From Latrodectus hesperus (Eukaryota; Arthropoda; Arachnida; Araneae; Theridiidae): DNA of 64,000 nt. This document shows, piece after piece, positions 35,641-53,317 of this stretch. Location of the stretch: contig CM075855.1 of assembly GCA_037975125.1 (NCBI GenBank), forward strand, positions 78,960,945 through 79,024,944, given 5' to 3'. Every line of letters starts with the position of its first letter. Within the stretch, counting starts at the first letter, position 1. The translations under genes and the position numbers were made by a program. A model generated the notes under the pieces. That model was not told where the DNA came from. It ran no database searches and saw only the letters and a list, made by a program, of their open reading frames with translations.

Positions 35641-37520
35641 GGGTCACCAATGATTGTCAAGGGACACAAAAAAGTACATTTTCTAAAAATTTCATTTTCC
35701 ATTTTGGTTTTTTGACTCCATTTCATCCTAATATGATAATAGCCCTCATATCATATGAAACATATAACCGTCGATTTTTATCCGTTGATGGTTTGGATAA
35801 AACTACTAAGAATTAATGTTATCACTTGATCTAGGCTCAGAAGTATGAGAGTTTTATCTACACTTATCAAATTCAAATATGGCAAATATCGACAGTGAAA
35901 TCTTTGCTTTCTGAGAACTATCGTATTAATAGAAGTGTTAATTATGAGTAAATACTGAAGTCGAAGTATATACTTACCAAGAATACCAAGTATATACTTA
36001 CGTATATACTTGGAGAAAAAATATGATAGTTCAGGTGTCGATCTCGTCACTTGACCACGGCTCAACGTTAGGATGCCATTAGTTAAATCTGTAGGCTTTG
36101 ATAACCAGAAATATAGATATGTGGAAACGTATCATAACAACCTATCCCAGATTAAATGGAAAACGCTTGGGGAAAATCAAAAACACTGAATAGTACACAA
36201 AGATATGAACTTGAACTTAAAATTAAGGGGCGTAAATACAGTGTTATCAATTGTTACAGTAATCAATTATTTGAGACACATAATCCATTAATTGGCATTA
36301 CAATTGAAATCTGATAATTTTATCTCGTTTCACCTGTCAATCTTTTTTTATGATTAATCGATATATTTCTCCATAGATAACGGCAACTCATTTTGATGAT
36401 TTTTTGTATATATTTTGGTAACTGTTACCGTAAATTAATCCAGAATTCAAATGCCTTTCTTTGCGTCTAGGTAAAGTGCTTGCACCCTTTATTTATACAA
36501 TTCAGCAGATATAATAACGTGAAGATACTTCTTAATGCTTTCACGGAGTTTTTTGGAATGTTCCTGCAATCGTATCTATTTGCATAGAACAGCGAATTCT
36601 ATCGTAGTACTTTGACCTATGTGGCAGACACTTGCTATCAGCTATTTAAGAGAACTTGGAAAAGAATGAGTGAAAAATAAAAGTATCTGATAATTTAAAA
36701 ACACAATTTTCCACTGATAAAAAGTAATGCTTTAATTTCAGCAAAATTTTTATGGAAAGAAATAAATCCTATTCGCATTTTTACATTGTTTTAAACATTA
36801 AGAAAAGAAATTTATTTTTAAAATCAGTTATGTGTATTTTAAAATTTTTAATTGGATACAGACAAATCGTTCCATTTTTTCCACAAATCGTTTTTATTCT
36901 TTCAAACATTGATTAGTCACTAAACGATGATTAATATTATACAAATATTTGAATACACTACTAAACTTTCAAATAAATTCTTATAAAATATTTCGAATTA
37001 AAAAATTATTGTTTGATTCTGTTTAAAATTAACTAATTTGAAAAAAAAATTAAAATCCTTGTTTTTTGTTTTTTTCCCTGTTTGTTATTGAAAACTAAAT
37101 CTTTGGAAATACGCTTGTTAAAATTTTTCAAATTGAAAAAATCAATGGATTGTCTTGAAATTTATGAATATTTTCATGTATCTATTTGACATGCAATCAT
37201 CTAAAATTTGATTCTATACTCTATTCCAAAGTATGTAGTGTATAGCATTTTTCATGTATCCATTTTCGAAATCGTCTGAAATTCCCACACGAATCGTTGC
37301 CGACAGAAAAAGACTACGACAGAAAAAGTAGCCTTAATTTTGAAAATTATGATATAAATGCTACCGTCGCTAAGCTTCACTGATTAGATATAATGATATT
37401 TCAATGAATCTTTCTAAATCTATTTGAATACTACATCTACACATTGTTCTAAGTTTGTGAGGAAATGATTAAAAATCGTTGATTGTTCTCCTGAGATCTT
37501 TTTAAGAGAGAGATAAGAAA
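35641..37520. other. AT-rich intergenic DNA
   Basis: Nothing recognised apart from a cluster near 35965-36012 in which the short palindrome AGTATATACT or close variants of it occur three times. Confidence 0.4.
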
Positions 37521-38140
37521 TCGTTTGAAACGTGTACAGAAACCGTTCTTACTCTTGGGGCTATAAAAAGCTGCTCATAAAGCCAACTAAAACCCACCCT
37601 ATATTTATTCCGAAAAACAAGAGAAGAATGAAGCCCCTCGTATATTCTCAACGTGACGCACATGCACTGCGCTTTTTCATTTTGCCCTTGGCAGAGGTTG
37701 GGAGCGAGAGATCAAGATCAAGGCTATCGTTTGCAAAAACTGCTATCCGAGAGAAGCACCTCTCACTTTATTTTTCAGTTCGACGCAGCAATTTCAAGGT
37801 CTCATTTCGTCAAGAAGAAAATGAGTAAAATTTCCTTTTTTTATTATTTTGTTTTTTGACAAACGATTTTTTTTTACATCTTCCTTTTCATTTCCCCTCG
37901 CTCCTTCCTTTGGAATTCTTGCGGCTGGGAAAGTGACTCCGTGACCGGGTAATGATGACTTCGGGCCCAGAACCCGAAAAGCCTCCCATTCGGATAATCG
38001 AGAAAACGAGAAACAAAAAATCGTTTGGAGTGAGTGAGAAAGCGAGTTTCACCTTCCTCAGGGCACCATTGAAAATAATAATAATAATAAAAAAACTCCT
38101 CTTTTGGATCTAATGAAAATTCGGTAGTGAAATATACCAA
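37520..38140. other. GC-richer block with a TATA box, possible unknown transcript
   Basis: On the plus strand TATAAAAAG (37562-37570) sits in a GC-richer setting. It is followed by an ATG at 37628 that opens 66 codons ending at 37828, with a basic, serine- and arginine-rich translation that I do not recognise. A minus-strand frame (37874-38140) covers the other half of the block. Either a small unknown gene, a non-coding RNA promoter or an enhancer would fit. Confidence 0.25.
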
Positions 38141-40850
38141 AATTTATTGATTTCCCACTTAGAATCAAAATAAAGTCTTTTTCAGTGTTATTACATTTAA
38201 CATTTTGATTTGTTTGTCAGAATTTTATTACTCTTCCTGATTAATATTTTGAACAGATTCTCAATCGAAATAATTAGTTTTAAATTCTGAACGAATCGTG
38301 TACTTTCTCAAATCAACAATAATTTGAAATATAAAACCTTTTCTATCATTCTTTTAAGAATCTCATAATATCAGACGGTTTATAAAAATATAGCTAAAGT
38401 AAAGATGATAATATTTCATACAGCCATTATTAATTCTAATACTTGTTTGATTAATATATACAAATTTTGTTTATTCAAAAGTCTGATTAATGATTATAAA
38501 TATTATTGTAACTTTTTATTTCCATAATAATGTAGTATACCAAATATATAATATCTATAAAAATTCTAAGAAACAAATGCATGATAAAATATATCAAAAA
38601 ATTTTTATGCCCTAAAATATAAAACAAAAATAAAATATACTTGAAGGATTTATTTTAGAAAATATGTTGAAATTTTATAAAATTAAAAATTTACGTTTAG
38701 TTTTTTCTGAAGAAATTTTAGTATAATTGTTTATAGTTTTATGCAAAATATTTACACGAATTTATCTTGAAAAAAAATATTCAGTGTTACTACAGCATAT
38801 GTATGAACAAATACAGATGCAATTACCACAAAAGGAAACATTTTTCTGTGAGAAAATCTTTAATTATATATATAATATTTTTGCTTAAACGTGTTATAAT
38901 ATTTTTCACTTAAATAGAATAATAATACGTTAGATTTTAGTAACACTGCTGTTACCATAGCCAGACGTCATTTTCTTTTGGAAAATATGAATCTATTTCT
39001 TTTATTTACAACTGAAACAAGTACGATGGAAAAGAACAAGCAAACAAAAAAACAAAAAAAAAAAGGGAAGTCTTGGTTGTTTTTCCAATATCGATTTAAT
39101 ATATTTCAATATGTGAAATTATAAGTGCATAGTAACACAAAATGGAATTTTTTCTCCTTATAATCCCCTAATTGCAATATTGTTTTCCAATTTTTTGTAG
39201 AACATTTCCATAACAGCGTTTATTTTGAACCACATTTTAAAGATAACCCACCGTATTAAAACACCCCAATCTTATGTAGAGTTCCACAATGTTCTACAAA
39301 AACTTTCGCTTACATCAACTTCGAGTTGTGAGGATAATTAGCACGTGAAACTGAATTTAACTCACTGTTTTTAGAACTAGTACGTAACTATATTTATTAC
39401 TTGGCATGTGTGTGCGATCTCTAAACTTATCTATCTGTTAAAGTTGAGTTCTATTTATTTCAAAATGCGTCGTTCAATAAGTTTTATCATTGGAATCACG
39501 TACGCTTATCCACTTCCAGAAAACCACCTACGAGTCAAGACCTTGTTATCTGAGTGTCCAAGAAGCACAATGAACGATAGCGATTATCTGGCTGCATCGA
39601 TATAATGAAGCGTCAAACGATATGATTCAATTCAGCTATAATTTTAAAAGACTGTTGACAACGGATTGTTATATTTTGGGTTGTGACATTAATTCTGAAG
39701 ACGTCAAAATTAAAGTCATAACCTGATCTGATTTAATCAGAATGGAAGATGAAAGCTCGCCTTGCATACTCAAGAAAATTCCTTATTTGTTCCTAAAGCA
39801 TTGCTCTTATCAAATTAGTTTTCGAAAGAAAAAATGGAATCGTCATAATTCTTATCAAATGTATACTACTACTTCTGTTATCAACATGTTGTCTGTAATA
39901 CACTGTAACGGACACTTAAGATATTTACATTTCGAACACTATTCGCATATTTTCACTTAAATGTTACGTAACCCGAAGTAAAAGGATTTGAAAACTGATT
40001 CAATTTTAAAGCAATTCATTCGTAGATACAAAAAGGATAGTATTATAAGTTCCAACAAGGTATTTAAATCGAAATTGATTGTTATAAATGTAATAACAAT
40101 TTTCTCTTAAATGAAAGAAAAGTGATTTCATATCAAAACACATCAATTAGTATTAAATTTGATTACCCTTTAATCTTTAATTTGCGAAACAAGCAGTAAT
40201 TGTAAAATAGGTCAAGTAAACTTAATGAAGTAAAAGTTGCTTCTAAAACGAAATTCTAATTCGATTCTGACGAAATTTTGATTCTGCATAGGGAGTCTAG
40301 AATAAATTCTGATTCAAACGTATAACCGCAAATTGAATTCAGAATTATCAAGTATTTCTAAAAATTACAAGCAAAATATAAAGACAAACAGAAAATAATT
40401 CTTAAAAAAAATGTTTGATACTTTCATTTCAACATGCTTTATAAGAAACATTTTTATCAAAAATACCATGAAATTCTTTGACACCACATATTTCTGAATA
40501 TTATTAAAAAACAGCGACAAAACATCACAGCAAACTGATATTTTTAATAATTTAACATTTTATTTTGGTTACATCGAAATAGTAAATGAACAAATAGAAA
40601 GCAATAGAATATAGAATAAATATAAAAATAAACCTAAGACCAAATCATCTAATATTTATAATGCTAACAATTCAACTTGATTGTGAAAAATTCAAAGAGC
40701 ACTACTGTGTTTTAAACAGGCTGTTTTAAACTGAGTTTTTACTGCAGTTTGCTGCTTTTATATAAACGAATAATCTACATAAAGCATGAAAAGTTCTAAA
40801 ATAAAATTTCGTGCTCCATTAAGCAAACCACAATGTAATTTTTTTATTCC
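38141..40850. other. AT-rich intergenic DNA
   Basis: Short frames at 39408-39605 and 39742-39960 lie in slightly more mixed DNA but show no recognisable protein. Nothing else is seen. Confidence 0.4.
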
Positions 40851-40860
40851 AAACACAGAT

Positions 40861-41106
40861 TTAAGCTAACAAAAGTCTGCGTGTTTTTTGTGAGAAAATT
40901 AGACGCACCACTACAGTTTTAAGCAAACCGCAAAATGAATGCAAGTCCAGAAAAGTATAGCAGGTGGTACAAAGTATTCCGGCCCACATTCCACTTGCTA
41001 CGGTATAATTGCATCCGTTCACGTTGGAAATGACGTCCGACATTTCATGGGTCTCTGTCTCTGAGCAGCTGCTGGGATGTTGGGATTCCGACGGAACAGC
41101 TTGCAT
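40861..41106 (-). other. anonymous 81-codon frame in a GC-richer block, possible first exon
   Basis: The minus-strand frame starts with ATG at 41106. Its first 60 or so residues are of balanced composition: an acidic, Ser-rich N-terminus, then GMWAGILCTTCYTF, which could start a membrane segment. Base composition in 40960-41110 is higher in GC than either flank and falls off inside the frame, as if an exon ended there. I recognise no family and cannot place a splice site firmly. Confidence 0.25.
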
Positions 41107-45395
<4,289 letters not shown>

Positions 45396-45396
45396 A

Positions 45397-45900
45397 TTAC
45401 TTATATTGAGTCACATTGGTAATTATGCTAATAAATATCCTTTTTAGCGTTTTACCGAAACGTGGGAAACTGAATTGCCGTGCATCATAATGCCGTTTCA
45501 GCCACGTATTCGAAGAGAATACCCCAACAGAGGAAATCGTCCCAAAATCCTGATCGGAACATGAAAATGGCTTATTAAATTGCACTTGACAACGGAAAGA
45601 CTTTTTTCCCGTTCCTGTTAGGCTGGCGACAAATAAAGCATTACCATCTACCACTTGGTGTCACTTTCGTCTTCAAGGTCTTCTATATCCTCACAGGACT
45701 TGCACTCGCAGGAATTAAAGAAAGAAAGAAAAAAGTTTACCAAGCATGGAACAATAATTGCGAGATTTTTATCTGAAAACAGAGCCTTGCCCAATTGTCT
45801 TACCGGACGTTCGTTCGCCAAGGCCTCTCTTCCAACTCCAAAATACCATTGTGCAAAACGATTGGCGCATTTAATGCTTTGCTCGGTCACTGCTTATGGA
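45397..45900 (-). other. GC-richer block with two overlapping anonymous frames
   Basis: Minus-strand frames at 45648-45890 (80 codons, acidic C-terminal EDIEDLEDESD) and 45397-45654 (85 codons) overlap slightly. A 126-codon plus-strand frame (45655-46035) crosses the first. The block is clearly richer in GC than its surroundings. No translation is recognisable. It may be an exon of an unknown gene, a regulatory island or a decayed element. Confidence 0.25.
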
Positions 45901-48900
45901 CCGACGGTTCCTATTTTTTTTTTTTTTATCTTCTTGTTATTATTTCTGTCTTTTCATACACGGGTGTTTATTGTTCTCAAAGGATTTTTTTTTACTTGCT
46001 GTTTTTTTATAAATAAATGTGGGAGAAAACTTTGAAAGTAGGGTTCGAATTTTTATTTACAAGGAAGAGTTGCTCAAGATGGTCTTTCCGCTGTCCGTCT
46101 CGCCAATGTGAATTCGAAAAACAGCATATGAGTTAAGATTGGCGTTTTGATGACTGTCCTTTGTCACACGAAAAATAAAATTAATTAAATTAATCTGAAA
46201 GACAAACAAAAGAATAGTGTGATTACACTGTTGAAAAAGCTCTAGAAAAACATAAAAGAATTTTTTGTTCGGTTCAACAATAATAACTTTGTGTCATTTT
46301 TTATTTAAATACATGTCGATTAAGATTTATTCCTTAATTTAAATTCTGTCCCCTTATGTTTTTGATCCATTAATTTCAGACTCTATACTTGCTTACGTAT
46401 ATTTACAATGCGTAAGCAAGTATAACGTGTATGTAAACCATCAAAAGATGTTTTAAATTGAATTACATTGTAATTTAAATTAAAATACCCTAAAGCAAAT
46501 ACGTTTCGGAGCTCTTTGGTTTAGAGGTGTATTCATGAAAAGAAGTTAAAAATTACTATCTACTTAAACACATCTGTAAAAAAAATATTCCAATGACCAA
46601 AAACAAATTAAAAACTAAATTTGTTCCAGCGAAGACATCGCAAAGATACTCTAAATGAATACGTATAATTGAAAATGTAACAAATATTTAATAACATAAA
46701 AGAAATAAATTCTTTTGGCAAATTAAATCGACCCGAACTGAGAAAAATAGTTCTCATACAATTGCGAGACAAACAAAAGTGAGTAAAAACTATATAAGGA
46801 ATATAAACTGAAATGAGCGCCCTCTAGCGTTCAGGCAGCACCAAGTGGATTACAGCTTATTGATATTTTCAGCATCTTTCATCGTGAATAAACTATTAAA
46901 TAGTAATTGTTGAGTAAGAATATAACTAAAGATAATCGTAATTATGAACATTTTGAAGAATACATCCTATTTCTTATGTGACAAAAAAATTCATCTCTAA
47001 ATTTTTATTTTTATAATAATAAAACAAAATAAAGTATAACAATATTTTTTATTTAAATAATACAAAAAAATAAGCTCACACACACTGGAAAAACATGTAC
47101 AAAAATAGAAAAATATATACATATTTTTAACAATTAAAATTCTTAAATTCTTACTAAGACGTTTTCCGTAGTACTTTTTTTTTCTTTTTCTCTTCCTTAA
47201 GCAAGAAGAAAAACTTAAAGAAATTCATTTCTGAAATGAAAATGGTACTTGTTTTTGGTGGTACATTTTGAATGGTACACTTTTTTAAATATGTTCCTTT
47301 GATATTTTTAAAATATTTTTCATTTTCTGGTAAATCTTAAAAATTTTTAACCGAAGTAAGTTTACCGAATATTCGGTAAACTAACTTATAATAATAAAAG
47401 CAAACAAATGAAGCGGATTTTGAATTTAATTGGATGAAGAGTATTTAATGAAATTCTGTTATTACACAATTTTAAACTCCCTGTAATCAGAATCGTGATT
47501 AACTGTAACCTTGTATCAACCGAGATAGCTATCAGAACAAAATACCAAATTAGTCCATTGGAAACAAACGAAAAGATGTGTGTATCTATTTCAATCTGCT
47601 TAAAGTAAATATTTTCAATTCTTAAAATTATAAACTTTTATCGAATTCTTAAAGAATATACGCGTTTATAATCATGATGTACATTCAAAGTGCATCTTAT
47701 TCGAGTTTTCGAACGAGCATCTTGTCGTTAGGGACTTTTTCGAATTTTTCAGGATTAACAAATTACAATAAGTTTGGATGAAATGAAAAATAATTTTTGC
47801 ATGATTGTAGCAGATGAAAGAGATAATATGGGAGTATATCATATTATTTATAAGCCTAACTAAAAACGATTTAATAAATATTATGCTGAGGCACACGACT
47901 TTTTTGGCGTAATAGTTTTGGCAACTGGTTTTAAATTTTATTTCTAGCGATGATAGGATTTGCTGCCAAGTAAAGAAACTTTACCATCATTTGTGTTCAG
48001 CGATGATTTGCTTCAAACTTTGGCAAAATTTTACTCTAAATTGAATTCGCCAATATGTAAGCACCAAACAATTAAATATTGTATTTCGTGTTTTCGTAAT
48101 AAAAAATTTAATATAGAATTTTTATAATGAAGAAAAATGGTTTTATATTATTTAATTCTTTGATTCTGCGTAAAAAATGTGAAATGGGAACCTGTGTTTT
48201 ATTTATTTTATTATTATATATATATACATATTTTTGGATATTATATTATATATGTTTTTCACATTTATGAAAAAAAAAGAGTAAAAAAAACTTGTTAAAA
48301 TATGTTCTTCGGGAAATTTTCTTATCGCTGTTAAAAGCTAGAAATAGTACATATTCCTGCTTAAACAATAAGATTTGTTTGATCTTTAGAATGAAGCCAT
48401 AAATGTCCATTTCCGAAAAAGGCTTGTTTTCAGAAATCAATAAATCAATATTGGATTAAGCAACTGCGCAGTCAAAAAATTCCTCTTTTTGAAACGTTAC
48501 TCAATAACAAAGTTAGTTAAACGCTGCCTGTTATATTAATTAATAAAATGGCGGTGCAATTTTCCGAATTGCTGCTATTTTGAAAAAAAAATTGTGGATT
48601 TTAACTTCGGAATTAAATAACATATATAAAAAAATAGATATGCAATATATATATATGAGTTTATATGGATATATTTAAAAGCCACTAGATTATATTGTTC
48701 AAACACTGAAAAGGAATTTACATTTTGGCAAAAAGCGAAAAAATTTTAGCTTTATAATTACTTTTAAGCATTTATTGACTATTTGTTTTTCGCTTTTTAG
48801 AAAAACAATCATATATTTTATTCACGTAAAGTTATTAATTCCATTTTAATAATTCTAATATGTAAGCAATTTAAATACCGTTATTTCTTGAAAAAAAATC

Positions 48901-49310
48901 ATTAAATTTTTTGTAAGTCATTGATATGTATTAGAATTTAATTTTTGAACGTACACACACAGAGCATTTCTTTTCTTACTTTTTTCTAAGTAAATGAATA
49001 TTTCATTTGGAATTTTAACTTAAACTAGTGCATGTGGACTAAATAAAGTTCCACTTATTATATAAGAGTTGTGGTTATTTTTCGGTAGTGTTTGCCTGTG
49101 ATTTTGGCGCAGTGTCAAAAACGAGCCAAGGACTTATATTTGGAATTAGATGATTCTTTTCCTTCAAAAGGATCGATTTTCATTTGATAAGTTAATTTAA
49201 AAGTGATAAATTAATTTTTACATGTATTTATTTTTGTAGTTTAAGTCAATCGATAAAACAATGCTTATGACTGAAGAAATATGTAACATGCCATATTATA
49301 TATACAAAAG
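45901..49310. other. AT-rich intergenic DNA with two palindromes and a CTCF-like motif
   Basis: Holds an inverted repeat with perfect 14-bp arms (46384-46397 and 46411-46424, loop 13 nt), a perfect 24-bp palindrome (47359-47382) and GCGCCCTCTAG at 46817-46827, which fits the CTCF core. No gene is recognised. Confidence 0.5.
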
Positions 49311-49312
49311 AA

Positions 49313-49350
<38 letters not shown>

Positions 49351-49391
49351 ATACATATACATATACTATACTATATATATATACATATATA

Positions 49392-49470
<79 letters not shown>
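49313..49470. repeat. (TCTA)n and (TA)n compound microsatellite
   Basis: About nine TCTA units (49313-49350) pass through an irregular part into (TA)n up to 49470, which directly abuts the Helitron-like element. Confidence 0.9.
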
Positions 49471-49471
<1 letters not shown>

Positions 49472-49589
49472 CTAGCTGACCCAGCTACGCGTTGCAGTGG
49501 CTGAGTTTTTATAATACATTGAATCAATTTTTTACTAATTCTTGGGTACAATCAAATTAATATTTTCTAAAAAAAATTAAAATAGAAAA

Positions 49590-49790
49590 ATAAACACGTC
49601 GCCATCTGCCAAATACCTGTGCAACTTAGATGCTAAATCGCCAACTATTAGGAATTTACAGAACTAACTGATAAATAAGCACTAATATCGTATAATAAAT
49701 ATTGAGATCAATAATTAAGAGATAAAAACTATTCTATCTTTTAAGTTGGACCATATTATAAATGGTTACAAAATTTTATCTGAATTTACA
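49590..49790. repeat. 200-bp subrepeat inside the Helitron-like unit
   Basis: The block from aaataaacacgtcgcc to the word tttacaaaattttatc recurs, with about 10 % changes, at 50706-50915 and in the second unit at 51058-51260 and 52170-52370. Each unit therefore begins and ends with a copy. Confidence 0.7.
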
Positions 49791-49970
49791 TTTTATTCAT
49801 CTTATAATAAATTATAGTTTGTAATCAGTGACTTACTTATAAAATATACTATATAAATTAAAAACATCTAAAAATAAATTGTTATAAATGAGGTAGATAA
49901 CATTGACATCGAACTAATATTTTTTCAATTTTTAATTATTAAAACTAAAAGTTTTTTCCGCGGCATTATA

Positions 49971-50095
49971 CTGAAATAAAAAAAAGGAATTTTATCATTT
50001 GAATAAATAAATTAGATCAAAATGTACTGCTGAATAAATTAACAATTATCAAATTATAAAATAAAAATAATAAAAGCCTATCAAGAAATACTTAC
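49971..50095 (-). other. 125-nt intron candidate, downstream of the exon
   Basis: Starts GTAAGTATTTC at 50095 and ends TTTATTTCAG at 49971 on the minus strand. Directly after it the sequence tataATGCCGCGG repeats the start of the preceding exon and then degenerates. Confidence 0.5.
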
Positions 50096-50320
50096 ATGTT
50101 CTATGTGCCGTTCTCGCACCGATCTTGTTCTCAATCTATTTTGTCGTAGACGTTCATCTCTCTGTTCTCGAGATTCTAGTCTGCGAATTTCTGCTGTTCT
50201 AAATCGTTGAGCTATGTTTCTTGCTGCAATTTGTTCTTTCGATTCATGAGCTCTAATAGCACGCATACGTCGTGCCTTTTTACTATACTGATTGCTAAGG
50301 TTAGATTTTTTCCGCGGCAT
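50081..50320 (-). CDS. Helitron-associated N-terminal exon (basic, RxR-rich)
   Basis: The 79-codon frame starts with ATG at 50320 (MPRKKSNLSNQYSKKARRMR). It is rich in Arg, Lys, Glu and Gln, with the repeated pattern ESxEQxxxR, reminiscent of the N-termini of arthropod Helitron replicase/helicase proteins. That resemblance is from memory. The codons after His-75 probably belong to an intron: the minus strand reads CAT then GTAAGTATTT at 50095, a strong donor. Upstream, TTTCTTTCAG ends at 50325, just before the short leader tata and the ATG. The exon would be 50096-50324. No downstream catalytic domain is present. In the second copy the same frame has a stop (see 51565-51788). Confidence 0.5.
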   Translation of the reverse strand: MPRKKSNLSNQYSKKARRMRAIRAHESKEQIAARNIAQRFRTAEIRRLESREQRDERLRQNRLRTRSVRERHIEHVSIS

Positions 50321-50324
50321 TATA

Positions 50325-50449
50325 CTGAAAGAAAAAAATTAAAAGAATTTATCATTTGAATAAATAAATTAGATCAAAATGTACGGCTGAATAAATTAAT
50401 AATTATCAAATTATAAAATAAAAATAAAAGGCTATCAAGAAATACTTAC
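50325..50449 (-). other. 125-nt intron candidate, upstream of the exon
   Basis: Starts GTAAGTATTTC at 50449 and ends TTTCTTTCAG at 50325. It has the same length as the downstream intron and nearly the same sequence, 354 bp away. Confidence 0.5.
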
Positions 50450-51564
50450 ATGTTTTCGAGGTGGTATGAAAATTAGAAGAGAAAAACAGCAATAAATAAA
50501 ATTTTATTTTACTAATTAAAATATTAAAAATATTCAAACTGAACACTGCCCAATAATAACACAATACAAAGTATAATTATGAAAATGATTCACAGAAAAA
50601 TTGTTATAGTATGATTATACATCATGAAAGTATATGTAAATTCTATATTTAACCACGCGCTTGCGGGCGCACGTTTATTTTCTCGAAGATGGTATAATCT
50701 AGAAAAATAAACACGTCGTCATCTGCCGAATTCCTGTGCAACTCAGATGCTAAACCGCCATCTATTAGGAACTTACAGAACTAACCAATAATTAAACACT
50801 AATGTCGTATAATAAATATTGAGATCAATAATTAAGAGATAAAAACTATTCTATCTTTTAAGTTGGAACATATTATAAATGGTTTCAAAATTTTATCAAA
50901 ATCCGTTCAGTAGTTTCGGAATTTATCGGGAACATACATCGTGACACGAAATTTTTGCAGTTGCAGTGGCTGAGTTTTTATAATACATTGAATCAATTTT
51001 TTACTAATTCTTGGGTACAATCAAATTAACATTTCCTAAAAAAAATTAAAATAGAAAAAAAAACACGTCGCCATCTGCCGAATACCTGTGCAACTTAGAT
51101 GCTAAATCGCCAACTATTAGGAATTTACAGAACTAACTGAAAAATAAGCACTAATATCGTATAATAAATATTGAGATCAATAATTAAGAGATAAAAATTA
51201 TTCTATCTTTTAAGTTGGACCATATTATAAATGGTTACAAAATTTTATCTGAATTTACATTTTATTCAACTTATAATAAATTATAGTTTGTAATCAGTGA
51301 CTTACTTATAAAATATACTATATAAATTAAAAACATCTAAAAATAAATTGTTATAAATGAAGTAGATAACATTGACATCGAACTAATATTTTTTCAATTT
51401 TTAATTATTAAAACTAAAAGTTTTTTCCGCGGCATTATACTGAAATAAAAAAAGGAATTTTATCATTTGAATAAATAAATTAGATCAAAATGTACTGCTG
51501 AATAAATTAACAATTATCAAATTATAAAAAAATAATAAAAGCCTATCAAGAAATACTTACATGT

Positions 51565-51788
51565 CCTATGTGCCGTTCTCGCACCGATCTTGTTCTCAAT
51601 ATATTTTGTCGTAGACGTTCATCACTCTGTTCTCGAGATTCTTGTCAACGAATTTCTGCTGTTCTGATTCCTTGAGCTACGTTTCTTGCTGCAATTTGTT
51701 CTTTCGATTCATGAGCTCTATCAGCACGCATACGTCGTGCCTTTTTACTATACTGATTGTTAAGGTTAGATTTTTTCCACGGCATTAT
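51565..51788 (-). pseudogene. second copy of the Helitron N-terminal exon, broken
   Basis: Corresponds to the exon at 50096-50324. The start region (MPWKKSN) is kept, but where the first copy reads Arg-Arg-Leu-Glu the second has TTGACAAGA, giving a TGA stop near 51646. Flanking donor and acceptor words are retained. Confidence 0.55.
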
Positions 51789-52413
51789 ACTGAAATAAAA
51801 AAATTAAAAGAATTTATCATTTGAATAAATAAATTAGATCATTATGTACGGCTGAATAAATTAATAATTATCAAATTAAAAATAAAAATAAAAGGCTATC
51901 AAGAAATACTTACATGTTTTCGAGGTGGTATGAAAATTAGAAGAGAAAAACAGTAATAAATAAAATTTTATTTTACTATTTATAATATTAAAAATATTCA
52001 AACTGAACACTGCACAGTAATAACACAATACAAAGTATAATTATGAAAATGATTCACAAAAAATTGTTATAGTATGATTATACATCATGAAAATATATGT
52101 AAATTCTATATTTAACCACGCGCTTCCGCGCGCACGTTCATTTTCTCGAAGATGGTATAATCTAGAAAAATAAACACGTCGTCATCTGCCGAATACCTGT
52201 GCAACTGAGATGCTAAACCGCCATCTATTAGGAACTTACAGAACTAACCAATAATTAAACACTAATGTCGTATAATAAATATTGAGATCAGTAATTAAGA
52301 GATAAAAATTATTCTATCTTTTAAGTTGGACCATATTATAAATGGTTTCAAAATTTTATCAAAATCCGTTCAGTAGTTTCGGAGTTTATCGGGAACATAC
52401 ATCGTGACACAAA

Positions 52414-53125
<712 letters not shown>

Positions 53126-53128
53126 TTG

Positions 53129-53138
53129 CCCCCCTCTC
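53129..53138 (-). other. polypurine tract
   Basis: GAGAGGGGGG on the minus strand ends three bases before the 3' LTR. It is the primer site for plus-strand synthesis. Confidence 0.85.
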
Positions 53139-53317
53139 AAGGACTGCACGTCCCGGGCAGTACAAACCCCTGATAGGAGGCCAAATTTAATATAAGAGAA
53201 TTTACATTTCAAGATGATACAGAGCACATTACATACACAAGCAACTAAAAATACAAGAAAATAGAAAAGATTAAAATTATCTATACTATTTACAAAGAGA
53301 CCATGGTCTACTAATTT

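Noticed and set aside
45655..46035. 126-codon plus-strand frame as a gene
   Set aside because: Its second half is a T-rich run giving Phe/Leu repeats, and it overlaps opposite-strand frames. No family is recognised.
53126..53317. env gene or third ORF in element 1
   Set aside because: Only about 190 bp lie between the pol stop and the 3' LTR, with no open frame of use.
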